Source: Nonomuraea cavernae (GTDB lineage: Bacteria; Actinomycetota; Actinomycetes; Streptosporangiales; Streptosporangiaceae). Taken from it: 64,000 nt of DNA. The notes under the pieces are model-generated. The model did no database searches and was not told the DNA's origin. It worked only from the letters and a program-made list of their open reading frames with translations. Both the position numbers and the translations under genes were made by a program. The stretch spans positions 1 to 64,000 of the forward strand of contig NZ_BMNH01000028.1 in assembly GCF_014646355.1 (NCBI RefSeq), read 5' to 3'. How positions within the stretch are numbered: the first letter of the stretch is position 1; the number at the start of each line of letters is the position of its first letter. Below, piece by piece: positions 48,583 to 57,900 of the stretch.

Positions 48583-50741
48583 GCCTCCCCCTTTTCGGTT
48601 GCTTCTTCTTGTGCGCGCTGGGTTCCCCGTTGGAACGCGGAGAACAGATCGCGTATCTCGTCGGGAGAGCGTTCGGGTTTTCGCTCGGGCTCCGGCTCGG
48701 GTGGTGGCTTCGCCTGGAGCTGGGGTGCGAGACTCGCCTGCCGGACCCGGGTGGGCAGGCCGGCGTGGGTGCCGCCGCTCACCACGGCCAGGGCCTTCTT
48801 CCTCGTACGGCTGGGCAGCGTGCGCCCGCGTGTCGTGGACGACGGCTCCTTGACGGCGGGCGGCAGCGCCGGCTGGCTGTTGACCAGGGAGCGCGGCACC
48901 AGCGCGATCGCGGTGGTGCCGCCGAACGGGGAGCGCCGCAGCAGCACTTTGATGCCGTGCCGCTCGGCCAGTCTGGCCACCACGAACAGGCCGAGCCGGT
49001 CGCTGTCGGCCAGGTCGAACTCGGGCGGGTCGGCCAGCAACTTGTTGAACGCCCCGTACTCCGCCTCCGACAGCCCGAGCCCGCGGTCCTCGACCTCGAT
49101 CGCGTAGCCGTTGCTCACCAGGTCGCCTCGGACCTGGACCTGGGTGTTGGGCGGCGAGTAGATGGTGGCGTTCTCGATCAGCTCGGCGACCAGGTGGGTC
49201 AGGTCCGCCGCGACCTCGCCGTCGATGGCGCCGGCGGGCATGGTCTCGACGGCGACGCGGGTGTAGTCCTCGACCTCGGCGACCGCGGCCCGGACGATGT
49301 CGAGCACCGGCACCGGGTTGCGCCAGGCGCGGCCGGGGGCGGCGCCGGACAGGATGATCAGGCTCTCGGCGTGCCGTCGCATGCGGGTGGTCAGGTGGTC
49401 GAGGCGGAAGAGCTCCTCCAGCCGGTCGGGGTCGTGCGTGCGGCGCTGCATGCTGTCGAGCAGCCCCAGCTGGCGGTGCAGCAGCCCCTGCTTGCGCCGG
49501 GCGAGGTTGAGGAAGACCTGGCCGACTCCGCGCCGCAGCGCGGCCTGACCCACGGCGGCCCGTACGGCGGTGCGCTGCACGGAGCCGAAGGCCCTGGCCA
49601 CGTCGGTGATCTCGGCCGACCCGCTGACCTTGAGCGGCTTGGCCTCCTTCTCGACGTCGACGTCCTCGCCCCGGCGCAGCCGTTCGACGATGCCGGGGAG
49701 CCGCTTCTCGGACAGCTCCAGCGCGGACGAGCGCAGCTCGGCCAGCTCGGCGGACAGGCGGCGGCCGAAGCGTACCGAGATGACGATCGAGGCGAGCACG
49801 GCGGCGAGCCCGAGGCAGCCGGCGACGCCGATCCGGACGAGGGTCGCGGTGGCGGCCTCGGCGGCGCGGGCGGCGACCACCTGGGAGGAGGAGGCGCCGA
49901 CCCGGTCGAGCTGGGCCATGACCTGGCTGACGGTCGCGTTCCAGGCGGTGGCGTCGGGCGGCGGCGCCCCGGTGGTGACGATCCGCGCCTCCATCAGGGT
50001 GAAGTCCCGGAAGGCCGGGCCGGCGAACACCTGCTCGTACGGCCGGCGGAGCTCCACGTCGAGTGCCGCCTGGCCGCGCGCGTGCATGAACCCGCGGGTG
50101 GCGGCGTACTCGGTGAACGCGGTGGCCTCGTCCGGGGTGAGCCGCCCGTCGATGAGCGCGCCGCCGATGAGCGCCTGCTCCCTGGCGATGACCTCCCGGG
50201 CGTTGCCCATGGTCTGCAGCGACGAGGCCTGTTGGAAGAGCGCCAGGTCGGGCACGGGGGCCAGGTGGTCGTAGAGGCGGAAGAGGGCGTCGAGCACGCG
50301 GTTGTACGCGTTCAGCGCGGTCAGCCGGGAGCTGAGGCCGGTGTCGATGTCGGCCCGGATGGCGGTGAGGCGGTCGAGCTCGCGGTCGAGGGTGCCGAGC
50401 CGGCCGCGCAGCTCGTCGTCGATCGCGTCGCCGGCTTCGGCGGCGGCCCGCCGGAAGCCGGTGACGGACGTGTCGGTCCGCGTGCGCTGCTCGCCGAGAT
50501 CTTCCGTGAGATCACGGGTGGTGACGGCCACGACGGACCGGGCCCGCTCGGCCTGGAGCTGAAGTCCCAGCTCGGTGGAGGTGACGCCGACCGTCTGGTA
50601 GACGGTGTTGGACCGGAGCAGGCTCAGCCCGTCGCCCACGGTGAGGTTGAGCACGAATCCCCAGAGCGCGCTCAGAGACAGGAGGGGTAACAGGAGTAAT
50701 AAGAAGATCTTGAACCGAATTGACCGGTTTTGCGAGCCCAT
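48579..50741 (-). CDS. Conservon sensor-kinase-like protein CvnA (complete conservon)
   Basis: A 720-residue protein homologous to the one at 44559-46892. It has a span at ~11-30 (FKIFLLLLLPLLSLSALWGF), a long nitrate/nitrite-sensing-type helical domain, a second span (~300-320), and the histidine-kinase ATPase region (LVAELIENATIYSPPNTQVQ; EDRGLGLS; DRLGLFVVARLAERHG; PFGGTTAIALVP). The C-terminus is rich in Pro, Lys and Glu (PPPEPEPERKPERSP), unlike the QPG repeats of the other copy. I took the ATG at 50741; the much longer open frame upstream is antisense to the SDR gene. It heads the complete cvnABCD operon. Confidence 0.92.
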   Translation of the reverse strand: MGSQNRSIRFKIFLLLLLPLLSLSALWGFVLNLTVGDGLSLLRSNTVYQTVGVTSTELGLQLQAERARSVVAVTTRDLTEDLGEQRTRTDTSVTGFRRAAAEAGDAIDDELRGRLGTLDRELDRLTAIRADIDTGLSSRLTALNAYNRVLDALFRLYDHLAPVPDLALFQQASSLQTMGNAREVIAREQALIGGALIDGRLTPDEATAFTEYAATRGFMHARGQAALDVELRRPYEQVFAGPAFRDFTLMEARIVTTGAPPPDATAWNATVSQVMAQLDRVGASSSQVVAARAAEAATATLVRIGVAGCLGLAAVLASIVISVRFGRRLSAELAELRSSALELSEKRLPGIVERLRRGEDVDVEKEAKPLKVSGSAEITDVARAFGSVQRTAVRAAVGQAALRRGVGQVFLNLARRKQGLLHRQLGLLDSMQRRTHDPDRLEELFRLDHLTTRMRRHAESLIILSGAAPGRAWRNPVPVLDIVRAAVAEVEDYTRVAVETMPAGAIDGEVAADLTHLVAELIENATIYSPPNTQVQVRGDLVSNGYAIEVEDRGLGLSEAEYGAFNKLLADPPEFDLADSDRLGLFVVARLAERHGIKVLLRRSPFGGTTAIALVPRSLVNSQPALPPAVKEPSSTTRGRTLPSRTRKKALAVVSGGTHAGLPTRVRQASLAPQLQAKPPPEPEPERKPERSPDEIRDLFSAFQRGTQRAQEEATEKGEA

Positions 50742-50852
50742 GTCCCAACCTCGGAGTCGAGGGATATTTCCACGTTTCGTGTAAATACGCCTCCGGAAGA
50801 TCGCACAGGAGACTAGCACCGAATAGGGTTCCGGCGCAGTGGGAGGAACACG

Positions 50853-51635
50853 ATGATTAGCGTGATAACTGGGGCAAGTGCTGGCATCGGTGCGGCCGCG
50901 GCGGAGGAGCTTTCGCGGCGTGGACACCGGGTGGTCCTCGTCGGGCGCGACCAGAGCCGGCTGAACGCCGTGGCGGACACGCTCACCGGACCTGAGGGCG
51001 ACGTGGTGACCTGCGACTTCAGCTCGCTGGACGACGTGCGCCGGCTGGCCGCCCTGCTGCGCGAGCGGTACGAGCGCATCGGCGTGCTCGCCAACAACGC
51101 GGGAGTGATGAGCCCGGACCGGCGGATGACTCAGGACGGGCACGAACTGATGGTTCAGGTCAACCATCTCGCGCCGCTTCTGCTGACCTCTACCCTGGCT
51201 GATCGGGTGGACCGGGTGGTCACCACCTCCTCGCGAGCCGGGCAGAGCGGCCGGATCGATCCCGATGACCTGTCGCGCGAACACCGCCGGTGGAACGGCT
51301 GGCTGCAGTACGGCGACACCAAGCAGGCCAACGCCCTGTTCACCGTCGCACTGGCCGCCCGCGGGGTGGCCGCGACCTGCTTCCACCCGGGCGTGATCCG
51401 CACCGGGTTCGCCGGCGACGCGCGGCTCATGCGGTTGGCCCTGGCGCTGCCGGGCTTCGCCAAGCCGCCCGAGCACGGGGCGCGCCCGCTGGTGCACCTG
51501 GCCACCCACCCCGACGGCGTCGAGCGCGCGGGCGGCTACTACTCCGGCGGGAGATTCGAACGGGTGCCCTCGATGTCGGATCCGGAGCTGGCAGAGCGGC
51601 TCTGGCAGACCAGCCTGGCCGCGCTGGCCGGCTGA
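50853..51635 (+). CDS. Short-chain dehydrogenase/reductase
   Basis: A 260-residue SDR. TGASAGIGAAAAEELSRRGH is the NAD(P)-binding motif, NNAGVMSPD the NNAG stretch, and YGDTKQANALF supplies the catalytic Tyr and Lys (YxxxK); TTSSRAG holds the likely Ser. After the core, HPGVIRTGF and RFERVPSMSD are typical of the retinol-dehydrogenase-like group. It diverges from cvnA. Substrate unknown. The ATG at 50853 begins the Rossmann strand directly (MISVITGAS). Confidence 0.9.
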   Translation: MISVITGASAGIGAAAAEELSRRGHRVVLVGRDQSRLNAVADTLTGPEGDVVTCDFSSLDDVRRLAALLRERYERIGVLANNAGVMSPDRRMTQDGHELMVQVNHLAPLLLTSTLADRVDRVVTTSSRAGQSGRIDPDDLSREHRRWNGWLQYGDTKQANALFTVALAARGVAATCFHPGVIRTGFAGDARLMRLALALPGFAKPPEHGARPLVHLATHPDGVERAGGYYSGGRFERVPSMSDPELAERLWQTSLAALAG

Positions 51636-51673
51636 CCGCCGCGCCGCCGCGCACCGCCACGGCCTGGGGGCGC

Positions 51674-53476
51674 TCACGTCGACAGCTCCGTGACGGCGCG
51701 GCAGGCGGCGGTGATGGCCGCGTCGGCGCTCGCCGCCGGGATCGCGTCGGAGCCCGCGATGGCGATCCTGCCGAACGGCCGGCGGGCGAGGTCCGCCGGG
51801 AACGGGCCGTCGGGATAGAAGGCGTGCCACGGCCGGCAGTACTCAGGCGCCTGAGCGTGGCCCCACCGGTCGATCGTGATGGCCTCGATGTCGGTGGCCG
51901 GGTCGAAGCCGCCGGGCCCGAGCAGCCGGGTGAGCTGGTCCCTGACGGTGTATTCCAGGTGGTCGTACGGCGTTCTGAGCAGCGCGTGCCGTCCCGCGAC
52001 GGCGCCCTCGGCGGGGCCGAGCTCCGACCGGCACGGCGTCGCGACGAGGCGCGCGGTGACCGGGCCGGCGGGGTCGGCCCTCCCGTCGAGCTCCGACAGG
52101 CACCAGTAGGCGCCCGTCCAGCGGGTGCGGTGGACGCCGACGCGCCGCCACGCCTCCCCGTCGCGGAGCCGTACGGTCGCCTGGAGCAGCGGCTGCTTGA
52201 CCGCCTCGCGCAGCGCCCGCCTCTGGTCGTCCGGCAGCTCCGGGACCAGGTGGGGGATGACCGTGTGCCAGCAGGCCATGATCACCGAGCCCGCGCCGAC
52301 GGTCCTGACCGCGTGACCGTCGAAGTAGCCGACGGTGACCGACGACGCGGTGTCCGGCGGGCCGTCGTGACGCACCGAGACGACCGGGCTCGACAGCCGG
52401 AACCGGACCGGGTTGGCGGGCAGGTCCAGCAGCCGCCGGTCGGCCGGTTCGTGATCGCGGGAGCCGGTGAAGCCGGGGATCATCCGGGCCAGCATCGTCC
52501 GCACCAGCGTCCGGCCGCGTTGCGGGAGGCAGTGGACGCGCGGTTCGCCCCACTCCTTCTGCACCGTGGGGGAGTTGAACCTGGACGGCTTGTCACGGTC
52601 CAGGTGCAGGCCCCGGAACCCGGGGAACTCCCAGCCGTCCGCGCGGCCCCAGGCGTCGATCGCGCCGAACGCCCGCGCGTCGTAGGCCCAGTCGGCGTTC
52701 GGCATGGTCCGGCAGAACCGCTCGACGTCGGGGTGCGTCCCGCAGACGTCGAGCAGGAAGGCGGAGTAGGTGAGGCCGGCCAGCCGTTCCTGCTTCCGCT
52801 CCCGCGACAGCCCGGGGAACCAGTCGACCGGGTCACGGTAGAGCGCGAGCAGGTCCCTCCTGGCCCGGTCGGCGATCGGCAGCCGGCCCACCCACTGCTC
52901 GGCCTCGATCTCCGGGGTGAAACAGACCAGCCGCTCCACCGGGTAGGTCTCCCGGTCGCACAGCACGCTGTCGTACATGCCGAGGGCGGGGTAGTGCCGG
53001 CCGTCCGGCTCCCGCACCGCGATGTCCAGCCGGTCCAGCAACTCCCTGCCCTCGGGGGTCCACACCGAGACCGAGCCGAGCTGCGGCTCCTCGCTGAGTT
53101 CGTCGTGGTTGTCCAGGATGAGGACGCGGGCGGCCGGGTCGCGGCGCAGCCACTCGTGGGCCGCGCTCACCCCGCTCACGCCGCCGCCGACCACCACCAG
53201 GTCATAGGTCTCGCCGGTGGGCTCGGGGGCGCCCGCGTGCTGCCAGAAGCGGTCGTCGCGGAGCGCGTGCGGCACGCTCAGCGCGGCGGCGGTGTCGCCC
53301 CGCACCCCCGGCTGGACGGCCCCGGCGCCGCCCGGCGGTCCGTCGCCGGAGCAGCCGGTGAGCGAGCCCAGCGTGGCGACCCCGACGGTCATGGCGACGC
53401 CGTCGAAGAAGTCGCGGCGCGAAATCGTCCGGCTCATCCCGAGATCGCGCGCCTCACGCGGGTTGATGTCGCTCAT
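51674..53476 (-). CDS. Tat-signal flavin oxidoreductase (spermidine dehydrogenase-like)
   Basis: A 600-residue secreted flavoprotein. MSRTISRRDFFDGVAMTVGV is a twin-arginine signal, and LGSLTGCSGD after it looks like a lipobox, so it may be a Tat-exported lipoprotein. Then YDLVVVGGGVSGVSAAHEWL is the FAD-binding fold, and the C-terminal PFGRIAIAGSDAIPAASAD is the second FAD-contacting motif of the amine oxidase/spermidine dehydrogenase type. It probably oxidises an amine outside the cell, with the electron acceptor unknown. The ATG at 53476 begins the signal; upstream codons are not conserved. The gene stands alone. Confidence 0.82.
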   Translation of the reverse strand: MSDINPREARDLGMSRTISRRDFFDGVAMTVGVATLGSLTGCSGDGPPGGAGAVQPGVRGDTAAALSVPHALRDDRFWQHAGAPEPTGETYDLVVVGGGVSGVSAAHEWLRRDPAARVLILDNHDELSEEPQLGSVSVWTPEGRELLDRLDIAVREPDGRHYPALGMYDSVLCDRETYPVERLVCFTPEIEAEQWVGRLPIADRARRDLLALYRDPVDWFPGLSRERKQERLAGLTYSAFLLDVCGTHPDVERFCRTMPNADWAYDARAFGAIDAWGRADGWEFPGFRGLHLDRDKPSRFNSPTVQKEWGEPRVHCLPQRGRTLVRTMLARMIPGFTGSRDHEPADRRLLDLPANPVRFRLSSPVVSVRHDGPPDTASSVTVGYFDGHAVRTVGAGSVIMACWHTVIPHLVPELPDDQRRALREAVKQPLLQATVRLRDGEAWRRVGVHRTRWTGAYWCLSELDGRADPAGPVTARLVATPCRSELGPAEGAVAGRHALLRTPYDHLEYTVRDQLTRLLGPGGFDPATDIEAITIDRWGHAQAPEYCRPWHAFYPDGPFPADLARRPFGRIAIAGSDAIPAASADAAITAACRAVTELST

Positions 53477-53816
53477 ACCACGAGCTTCGCGACTGGGAGC
53501 AAATGCGGCACTACGCCGCGCACCCTTTCGAGAACTTTTTACGTGACCTATTACGGCCTTTGCCCGTTTGGAGGAACGTTCGGAACATCGCGGCGGGGGA
53601 GTCCGAGTGGTCGGCGAGCAGGGCCGTGTCACCGGCAAGATCAGCTTTGGCCTGGTCAGTGAGGTCATGATCCCAGTCAGGGGTGGCGTCATGGCTCTCG
53701 CGAACAGCGTGCCGTCGAATGGGGCAGAAGCCGAGAGCCTCCGTAGAACCGCTGAATCCCGCGAATAGCGACGTTAGTCGGATGCCCGCCGCGCGGCTCC
53801 TCTAGCGTTTATCCAT
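53477..53816. other. Intergenic stretch with a weak gene remnant
   Basis: Between the oxidoreductase start and the lipoprotein start I find no complete gene. A plus-strand piece (53608-53768) resembles part of a small membrane-protein family and is listed separately. The promoter of the lipoprotein gene must lie at the right end. Confidence 0.45.
53608..53768 (+). pseudogene. Possible NfeD-like/OB-fold protein remnant
   Basis: The plus frame reads VVGEQGRVTGKISFGLVSEV, then MIPVRGGVMALANS, before turning into unrelated sequence and a stop at 53768. GRVTGKI-x-GLVGEVMIPVRGG is a pattern I associate with small actinobacterial membrane proteins with an OB-like domain. The N-terminal span and the C-terminal half are not there, so it is probably a decayed fragment. 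Low certainty. Confidence 0.3.
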
Positions 53817-54551
53817 ATGCTGATAGCGCGAAATCCGAAATTCATTTTCAAGGCTCTTTCCGGCATATGTCTGGGCGCCGTGGTGATCGCGGGCTGCTCG
53901 GCGGGGAGGGCGGCCGAGCCCGTCGCCGACGCCACGCCCTCAGCGCCCACGACGCCCGCCACCTCGGTTGCTTCCTCGGCGCCTCCCGTCGACGCGGGCC
54001 GGCTCCGCCTGGCGCTGCTGCCGGCGCCCCAGGGCATGCGCGTCGTCCACGGACCCGAGACGGGGGCGTTCGGGTCGCTTGAGTCGACGAAGAAGGGGCT
54101 GGCGGCCGCGCGCCAGGTCAGCCTGGCCCGGCCCGAGTGCGCTGGTGCCGCTCAGCTCGACGCCGGCGAGCCGGCCCTCGCCAACGCCCCGGCCGCCGTC
54201 GTCGCCTACGCCTCCGACCGGGGATCGATCACCCAGGCGCTGGTCGCGATGCCCTCGCCGGTCTTCCCGCCGCCACTGCCCGCGCAGTGCGCCGACTACA
54301 CCGCCGACGTGGAGGGCACCCGGGTGACCTACGGCACGCGGCAGCTGACCATGCCCAGGCAGGGCGACGAGTCGCGCGCCTACCTCACCACGGCCGTGGG
54401 CGGCGGCCAGAACGCCCAGGTCGGGTCAGTGGTGATCAGGCGGGGCAACGTGATCCTGAGCCTGCTCGTCGTGGGCCGGAAGGTGAAGTCCGGGGGCCTG
54501 TTCCAGCTCGCCCAGGTGGCCGACCGTCAGCTCGCCAAGATCAGCCGATAG
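53817..54551 (+). CDS. Lipoprotein, unknown function
   Basis: A 244-residue precursor. FKALSGICLGAVVIAGCSAG places the lipobox Cys at 27, so the protein is anchored on the outer face of the membrane. A Thr/Pro/Ala-rich tether (~30-57) leads to a soluble domain (~60-244) with short strands (GSITQALVAMPSPVFP, GTRVTYGTRQLTM, VGSVVIRRGNVILSLLVVGR) and two Cys (PECAG, AQCADY). It looks like the sensor-like or PknH-type extracytoplasmic domains of actinomycetes but is not clearly one. Its start at 53817 is the first ATG before the signal. It converges with the glycosyltransferase gene. Confidence 0.75.
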   Translation: MLIARNPKFIFKALSGICLGAVVIAGCSAGRAAEPVADATPSAPTTPATSVASSAPPVDAGRLRLALLPAPQGMRVVHGPETGAFGSLESTKKGLAAARQVSLARPECAGAAQLDAGEPALANAPAAVVAYASDRGSITQALVAMPSPVFPPPLPAQCADYTADVEGTRVTYGTRQLTMPRQGDESRAYLTTAVGGGQNAQVGSVVIRRGNVILSLLVVGRKVKSGGLFQLAQVADRQLAKISR

Positions 54552-54568
54552 CCGGCGGGCCAGGCCGA

Positions 54569-54584
54569 GGCCGTCAGGACGGCC
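54569..54584. terminator. Bidirectional hairpin between convergent genes
   Basis: GGCCGT-CAGG-ACGGCC forms a 6-bp stem with a 4-nt loop in the 59-bp gap between the lipoprotein and the minus-strand glycosyltransferase. It probably ends both transcripts. Confidence 0.4.
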
Positions 54585-54610
54585 GGCGGCCTGAGGTCGG
54601 CAGGTGGCCG

Positions 54611-56647
54611 TCAGATCAGCACGTGGTCGTCGGGCCGGCCGACGAAGGAGAACTGCGCGTTCCTGGTCAGCTTGATGTGGTCGGCCTGCCAGGTGTGCAT
54701 GCTCGCGTCGGCGCCGCGCCAGTAGACGAAGTTGAAGCGGTCGGCCGAGTAGATCTTGACGCTGTCCTCCTTCAGCCTGCGCACGAGATGGGTGTCCTCG
54801 CCCCGGGTGAGGTCGGGGAAGCCGTAGGACCGGAACATCTCGGCCTTGCCGAGGAACGTGCCGCCCTGGACGAGGAAGGAGTAGCGGTGCTCCAGCCCGG
54901 GCAGGCGGAGCATCGTGGTGTTGCGGCCCTCGAAGTAGGCGTAGTGCGCGCCCTTGCCGACCAGCTCCGCGTCCGTGTAGTCGAAGGCCCGGGCCAGGTC
55001 CGACAGGTAGTGCTCGCCGTACAGGTTGTCGTCGTCCATCTTGGCGATCAGCTCGCCCTCGGCGGCGGCGATGCCGAGGTTCATGCAGGCGCCCAGCGAC
55101 AGCTCGGCGGCGGCGGGCAGCACCACGACGTCGGAGATGCCCGCCATGCGGGCCTTGTCGGCCACCACGACGGGGTCGATGTCGAGCCCGTGCAGCACCA
55201 TGACGAGTTGCAGCGGCCGGTGGATCTGCTTGGCCACCGAGGAGATCGCGTGCTCGATGTGGGAGGCGCGGTTGGTCGGCAGCACCACCGAGATCGACCG
55301 CGACCGTGCCGGCGCCGGCCGGCCGAGCAGCTGGAGGATCTGGTCCACCCGGTGCGAGAACAGGTGCTTGTCGAACACCTCCCGCATGGCCAGGTGGCCC
55401 ATCCGGGCCCGCAGTTCGGGGCTGTTGATCAGGTGCAGCACCTGGTTGTACGACTCGACCGGCTCCCGGGCGATGGGCACCAGGTCGCCGAACGTCTCCT
55501 CGATCGCCCGCGACCAGCCCGAGACGACCGGGGTGGAGCAGGCCGACAGCTCGAAGACGCGGCGCGCGCACATGGTGGGCGAGTCGAGCACCGAGTTGAC
55601 GTTGAGGAAGACCTTGTACATCCGGTAGGCGGCGAGCATCTGGTCGTAGGGCAGCTCGCCCACGATGTGCGGGCGGTACTTCTCGGGCCAGCCGTACTTC
55701 TCGTCGACCTCGCCGTTGCGGGCGAAGATGTGCAGGCCCAGCTCGCGCACCGGGTCGAGGACGACCTCCATCTGCTCGCGCCGCTCGGGGTGCTTGTCGC
55801 GGAAGTACATCCCGGCGAAGACCACGTCGTGCAGTCGGCCCTGCTTCTGCTGGATCGGGTTGTGCACGCGGGGCTGGGCGGCGAACTGCAGCACGTCCAC
55901 CCGGTCGTGACCCAATATTTCCCGATATTTCGGCACCATGTCACCGTCACAGGTGAACACGTAGTCGAACAGCTTGGCCGTGTCGATGAAGAAGTCGAAG
56001 TTGGGCGGGTCCTCCTTGTTCCAGAAGACCGTCGGGATGCCCTCGGCCCGGCACCAGGCCACCAGGTCGCGCAGCGGCTCCTTGGGCGCGTTGGTGCCGG
56101 TCATCTGATAGCGCCAGCGGCCCTGGTTGCCGTGCCAGGCCGACTCGCAGAACAGCAGGTCGGGCCGCTTGTCGGCGAAGATCTCCGGCCAGTCCTTGAG
56201 CCCGAACTCGATCTGGTCCCACTCGTACCGGAACGCCATCCGGGAGAAGTCGTCCAGGATCACCGCGACGCGCAGGCCGGGCCGGTTCACCGGGCCGGCC
56301 GGCCACTTCACCGCGGGCACCTCGACCGGCGGCGGCCGGTGATTGGCCACCTCGACCGCCTCGCTGACCGGGACGGGCGGCTTGGGCGCCCTGTCCTTGG
56401 AGCGGACCGCCTCCAGCACCTTGCCGGGCTTCTTGGAGCCGATCGCCTCGCCGAGCTTGAACGTCCGCTTGGCCTGGGTGGCCTCCAGCTTCCAGGACGC
56501 GTAGGCGGCCCGCGCCTCGGAGATCTCCAGACGCCGGCGCAGCTCCCTGATCTCCGCCTCGTACCTCTCGACGAGCTTGCGCTCCTCAGGCAGCCAGTTG
56601 ACGGGGCCGAGCCGCTGGTACGTGGGCTCTTCGGGGGTTTCGGCCAT
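54611..56647 (-). CDS. Two-domain glycosyltransferase (CgeB-like plus GT2)
   Basis: A 678-residue cytoplasmic protein. A coiled N-terminus (~20-60) leads to a GT-B-like CgeB-type domain (~125-420; GLRVAVILDDFSRMAFRYEW, GIPTVFWNKEDPP, YDQMLAAYRMYKVFLNVNSV, RRVFELSACSTPVVSGWSRA). A GT2 domain follows (~450-660): ISVVLPTNRASHIEHAISSV, then GELIAKMDDDNLYGEHYL, giving the DxD-like Asp-Asp-Asp, and GGTFLGKAEM with TRGEDTHLVRRL as the acceptor-side ED motif. It could add two sugars in turn to a surface polysaccharide. It belongs to the locus with the epimerase and dehydrogenase. Confidence 0.85.
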   Translation of the reverse strand: MAETPEEPTYQRLGPVNWLPEERKLVERYEAEIRELRRRLEISEARAAYASWKLEATQAKRTFKLGEAIGSKKPGKVLEAVRSKDRAPKPPVPVSEAVEVANHRPPPVEVPAVKWPAGPVNRPGLRVAVILDDFSRMAFRYEWDQIEFGLKDWPEIFADKRPDLLFCESAWHGNQGRWRYQMTGTNAPKEPLRDLVAWCRAEGIPTVFWNKEDPPNFDFFIDTAKLFDYVFTCDGDMVPKYREILGHDRVDVLQFAAQPRVHNPIQQKQGRLHDVVFAGMYFRDKHPERREQMEVVLDPVRELGLHIFARNGEVDEKYGWPEKYRPHIVGELPYDQMLAAYRMYKVFLNVNSVLDSPTMCARRVFELSACSTPVVSGWSRAIEETFGDLVPIAREPVESYNQVLHLINSPELRARMGHLAMREVFDKHLFSHRVDQILQLLGRPAPARSRSISVVLPTNRASHIEHAISSVAKQIHRPLQLVMVLHGLDIDPVVVADKARMAGISDVVVLPAAAELSLGACMNLGIAAAEGELIAKMDDDNLYGEHYLSDLARAFDYTDAELVGKGAHYAYFEGRNTTMLRLPGLEHRYSFLVQGGTFLGKAEMFRSYGFPDLTRGEDTHLVRRLKEDSVKIYSADRFNFVYWRGADASMHTWQADHIKLTRNAQFSFVGRPDDHVLI

Positions 56648-56713
56648 GAGGATGCTCGCCTATCGCTCGCGGAGGTATGTCATGGTACGGCGTAACCCGT
56701 ACGGAATGGGGGG

Positions 56714-57844
56714 TTATTCGGAACGCGTGCCCTGGGCGGCCGGCGAGAGGTTGTCCCCCTTGAGCCAGGCCGAGATCACCCGGGCGATGCGCGGACCGGC
56801 GGCCCCGTCCCAGAGCGGCGGCAGCTCCCCGGACGGCGTCGAGGCCCCGTCGGCCAGCGCCTTCTCCGCGGCGGCGGGCAGCAGGGCGGGCGTGACGAGG
56901 CGGTTGGTCCCGTGCGTGATCGTGATCGGCCGCTCGGTGTTGGGCCGGACCGTCAGGCACGGCACACCCAGCATGGTCGTCTCCTCCTGGACGCCGCCCG
57001 AGTCGGTCACGACCAGCGCGGCCCCGCGCACCAGCGACAGGAAGTCCACGTAGCCGAGCGGGTCCACGACCCTGACCGAAGGCCCGTCGACCAGCCCGGC
57101 CTCCGCCAGCCGGGTGCGCCCACGGGGATGGATCGGCACCACGACCGGGATCTGCCGCGCGACCTCCAGCACCGACGAGACCAGCTCGCGCGCGGCCTCC
57201 GGGGTGTCCACGTTGGCCGGCCGGTGCAGCGTCGCCACGGCATACCGGTCCGGGAGGCCGAGCCGCGCCACCACCGGCGCCGGGTCCAGCGACGGCAGCG
57301 CCGAGAACAGGCTGTCGATCATGGGGTTGCCGACCAGGTGCACCTTGGCGGCCGGCACGCCCTCGGCCGCCAGGTGCGACAGGGCGTCGGGGGAGGTGGC
57401 GAAGAGCAGGTCGGACAGCGAGTCGGTGACGATCCTGTTGACCTCCTCGGGCATGCCCCGGTCGAACGAGCGCAGCCCCGCCTCCACGTGCGCCGTGCGG
57501 ACGCCCAGCTTGGCGCAGACGAGGATGGCCGCCAGCGTGGAGTTGACGTCGCCGTAGACCACGACCAGGCCGGGGTCCTGCCCGAGGACGATCTCCTCCA
57601 GGCCGACCAGCAGGGCCGCGGTCTGCTTGGCGTGGGTGCCGGAGCCGACCCCCAGGTTGGCCACGGGCTCGGGCAGGCCGAGGTCGGCGAAGAACACATC
57701 GGACATCAGCGCGTCGTAGTGCTGACCGGTGTGGACGATGCCCTGCCGCACGCCCAGCTCGCCGAGGGCCCGCACCACCGGGGCCGCTTTCACGAAGTTG
57801 GGACGCGCTCCCAGCACGTGCAGGACCAGGGGGTTCTCCCTCAT
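56714..57844 (-). CDS. wecB: UDP-N-acetylglucosamine 2-epimerase, non-hydrolysing
   Basis: A 376-residue GT-B-fold enzyme converting UDP-GlcNAc to UDP-ManNAc. The N-terminus LVLHVLGARPNFVKAAPVVR is diagnostic; VVYGDVNSTLAAILVCAKLG, AHVEAGLRSFDRGMPEEVNR and LVVTDSGGVQEETTMLGVPC are the conserved active-site blocks, including the Asp and Glu residues. I chose the ATG at 57844 over an upstream extension. It reads away from the glycosyltransferase at 57901. With the dehydrogenase at 59690 it would supply UDP-ManNAcA for the cell-surface polymer. Confidence 0.93.
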   Translation of the reverse strand: MRENPLVLHVLGARPNFVKAAPVVRALGELGVRQGIVHTGQHYDALMSDVFFADLGLPEPVANLGVGSGTHAKQTAALLVGLEEIVLGQDPGLVVVYGDVNSTLAAILVCAKLGVRTAHVEAGLRSFDRGMPEEVNRIVTDSLSDLLFATSPDALSHLAAEGVPAAKVHLVGNPMIDSLFSALPSLDPAPVVARLGLPDRYAVATLHRPANVDTPEAARELVSSVLEVARQIPVVVPIHPRGRTRLAEAGLVDGPSVRVVDPLGYVDFLSLVRGAALVVTDSGGVQEETTMLGVPCLTVRPNTERPITITHGTNRLVTPALLPAAAEKALADGASTPSGELPPLWDGAAGPRIARVISAWLKGDNLSPAAQGTRSE

Positions 57845-57900
57845 TGACCTCGCCTTTCGGAGCGGAAGGGAAAAAACGCTGCCTATGGTACGGTCACCGC

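Noticed and set aside
48579-51830. A single 1083-residue minus-strand protein
   Set aside because: The upstream ~360 codons are Arg/Gly-rich and antisense to the SDR gene; the CvnA start at 50741 with its membrane span is the true beginning.
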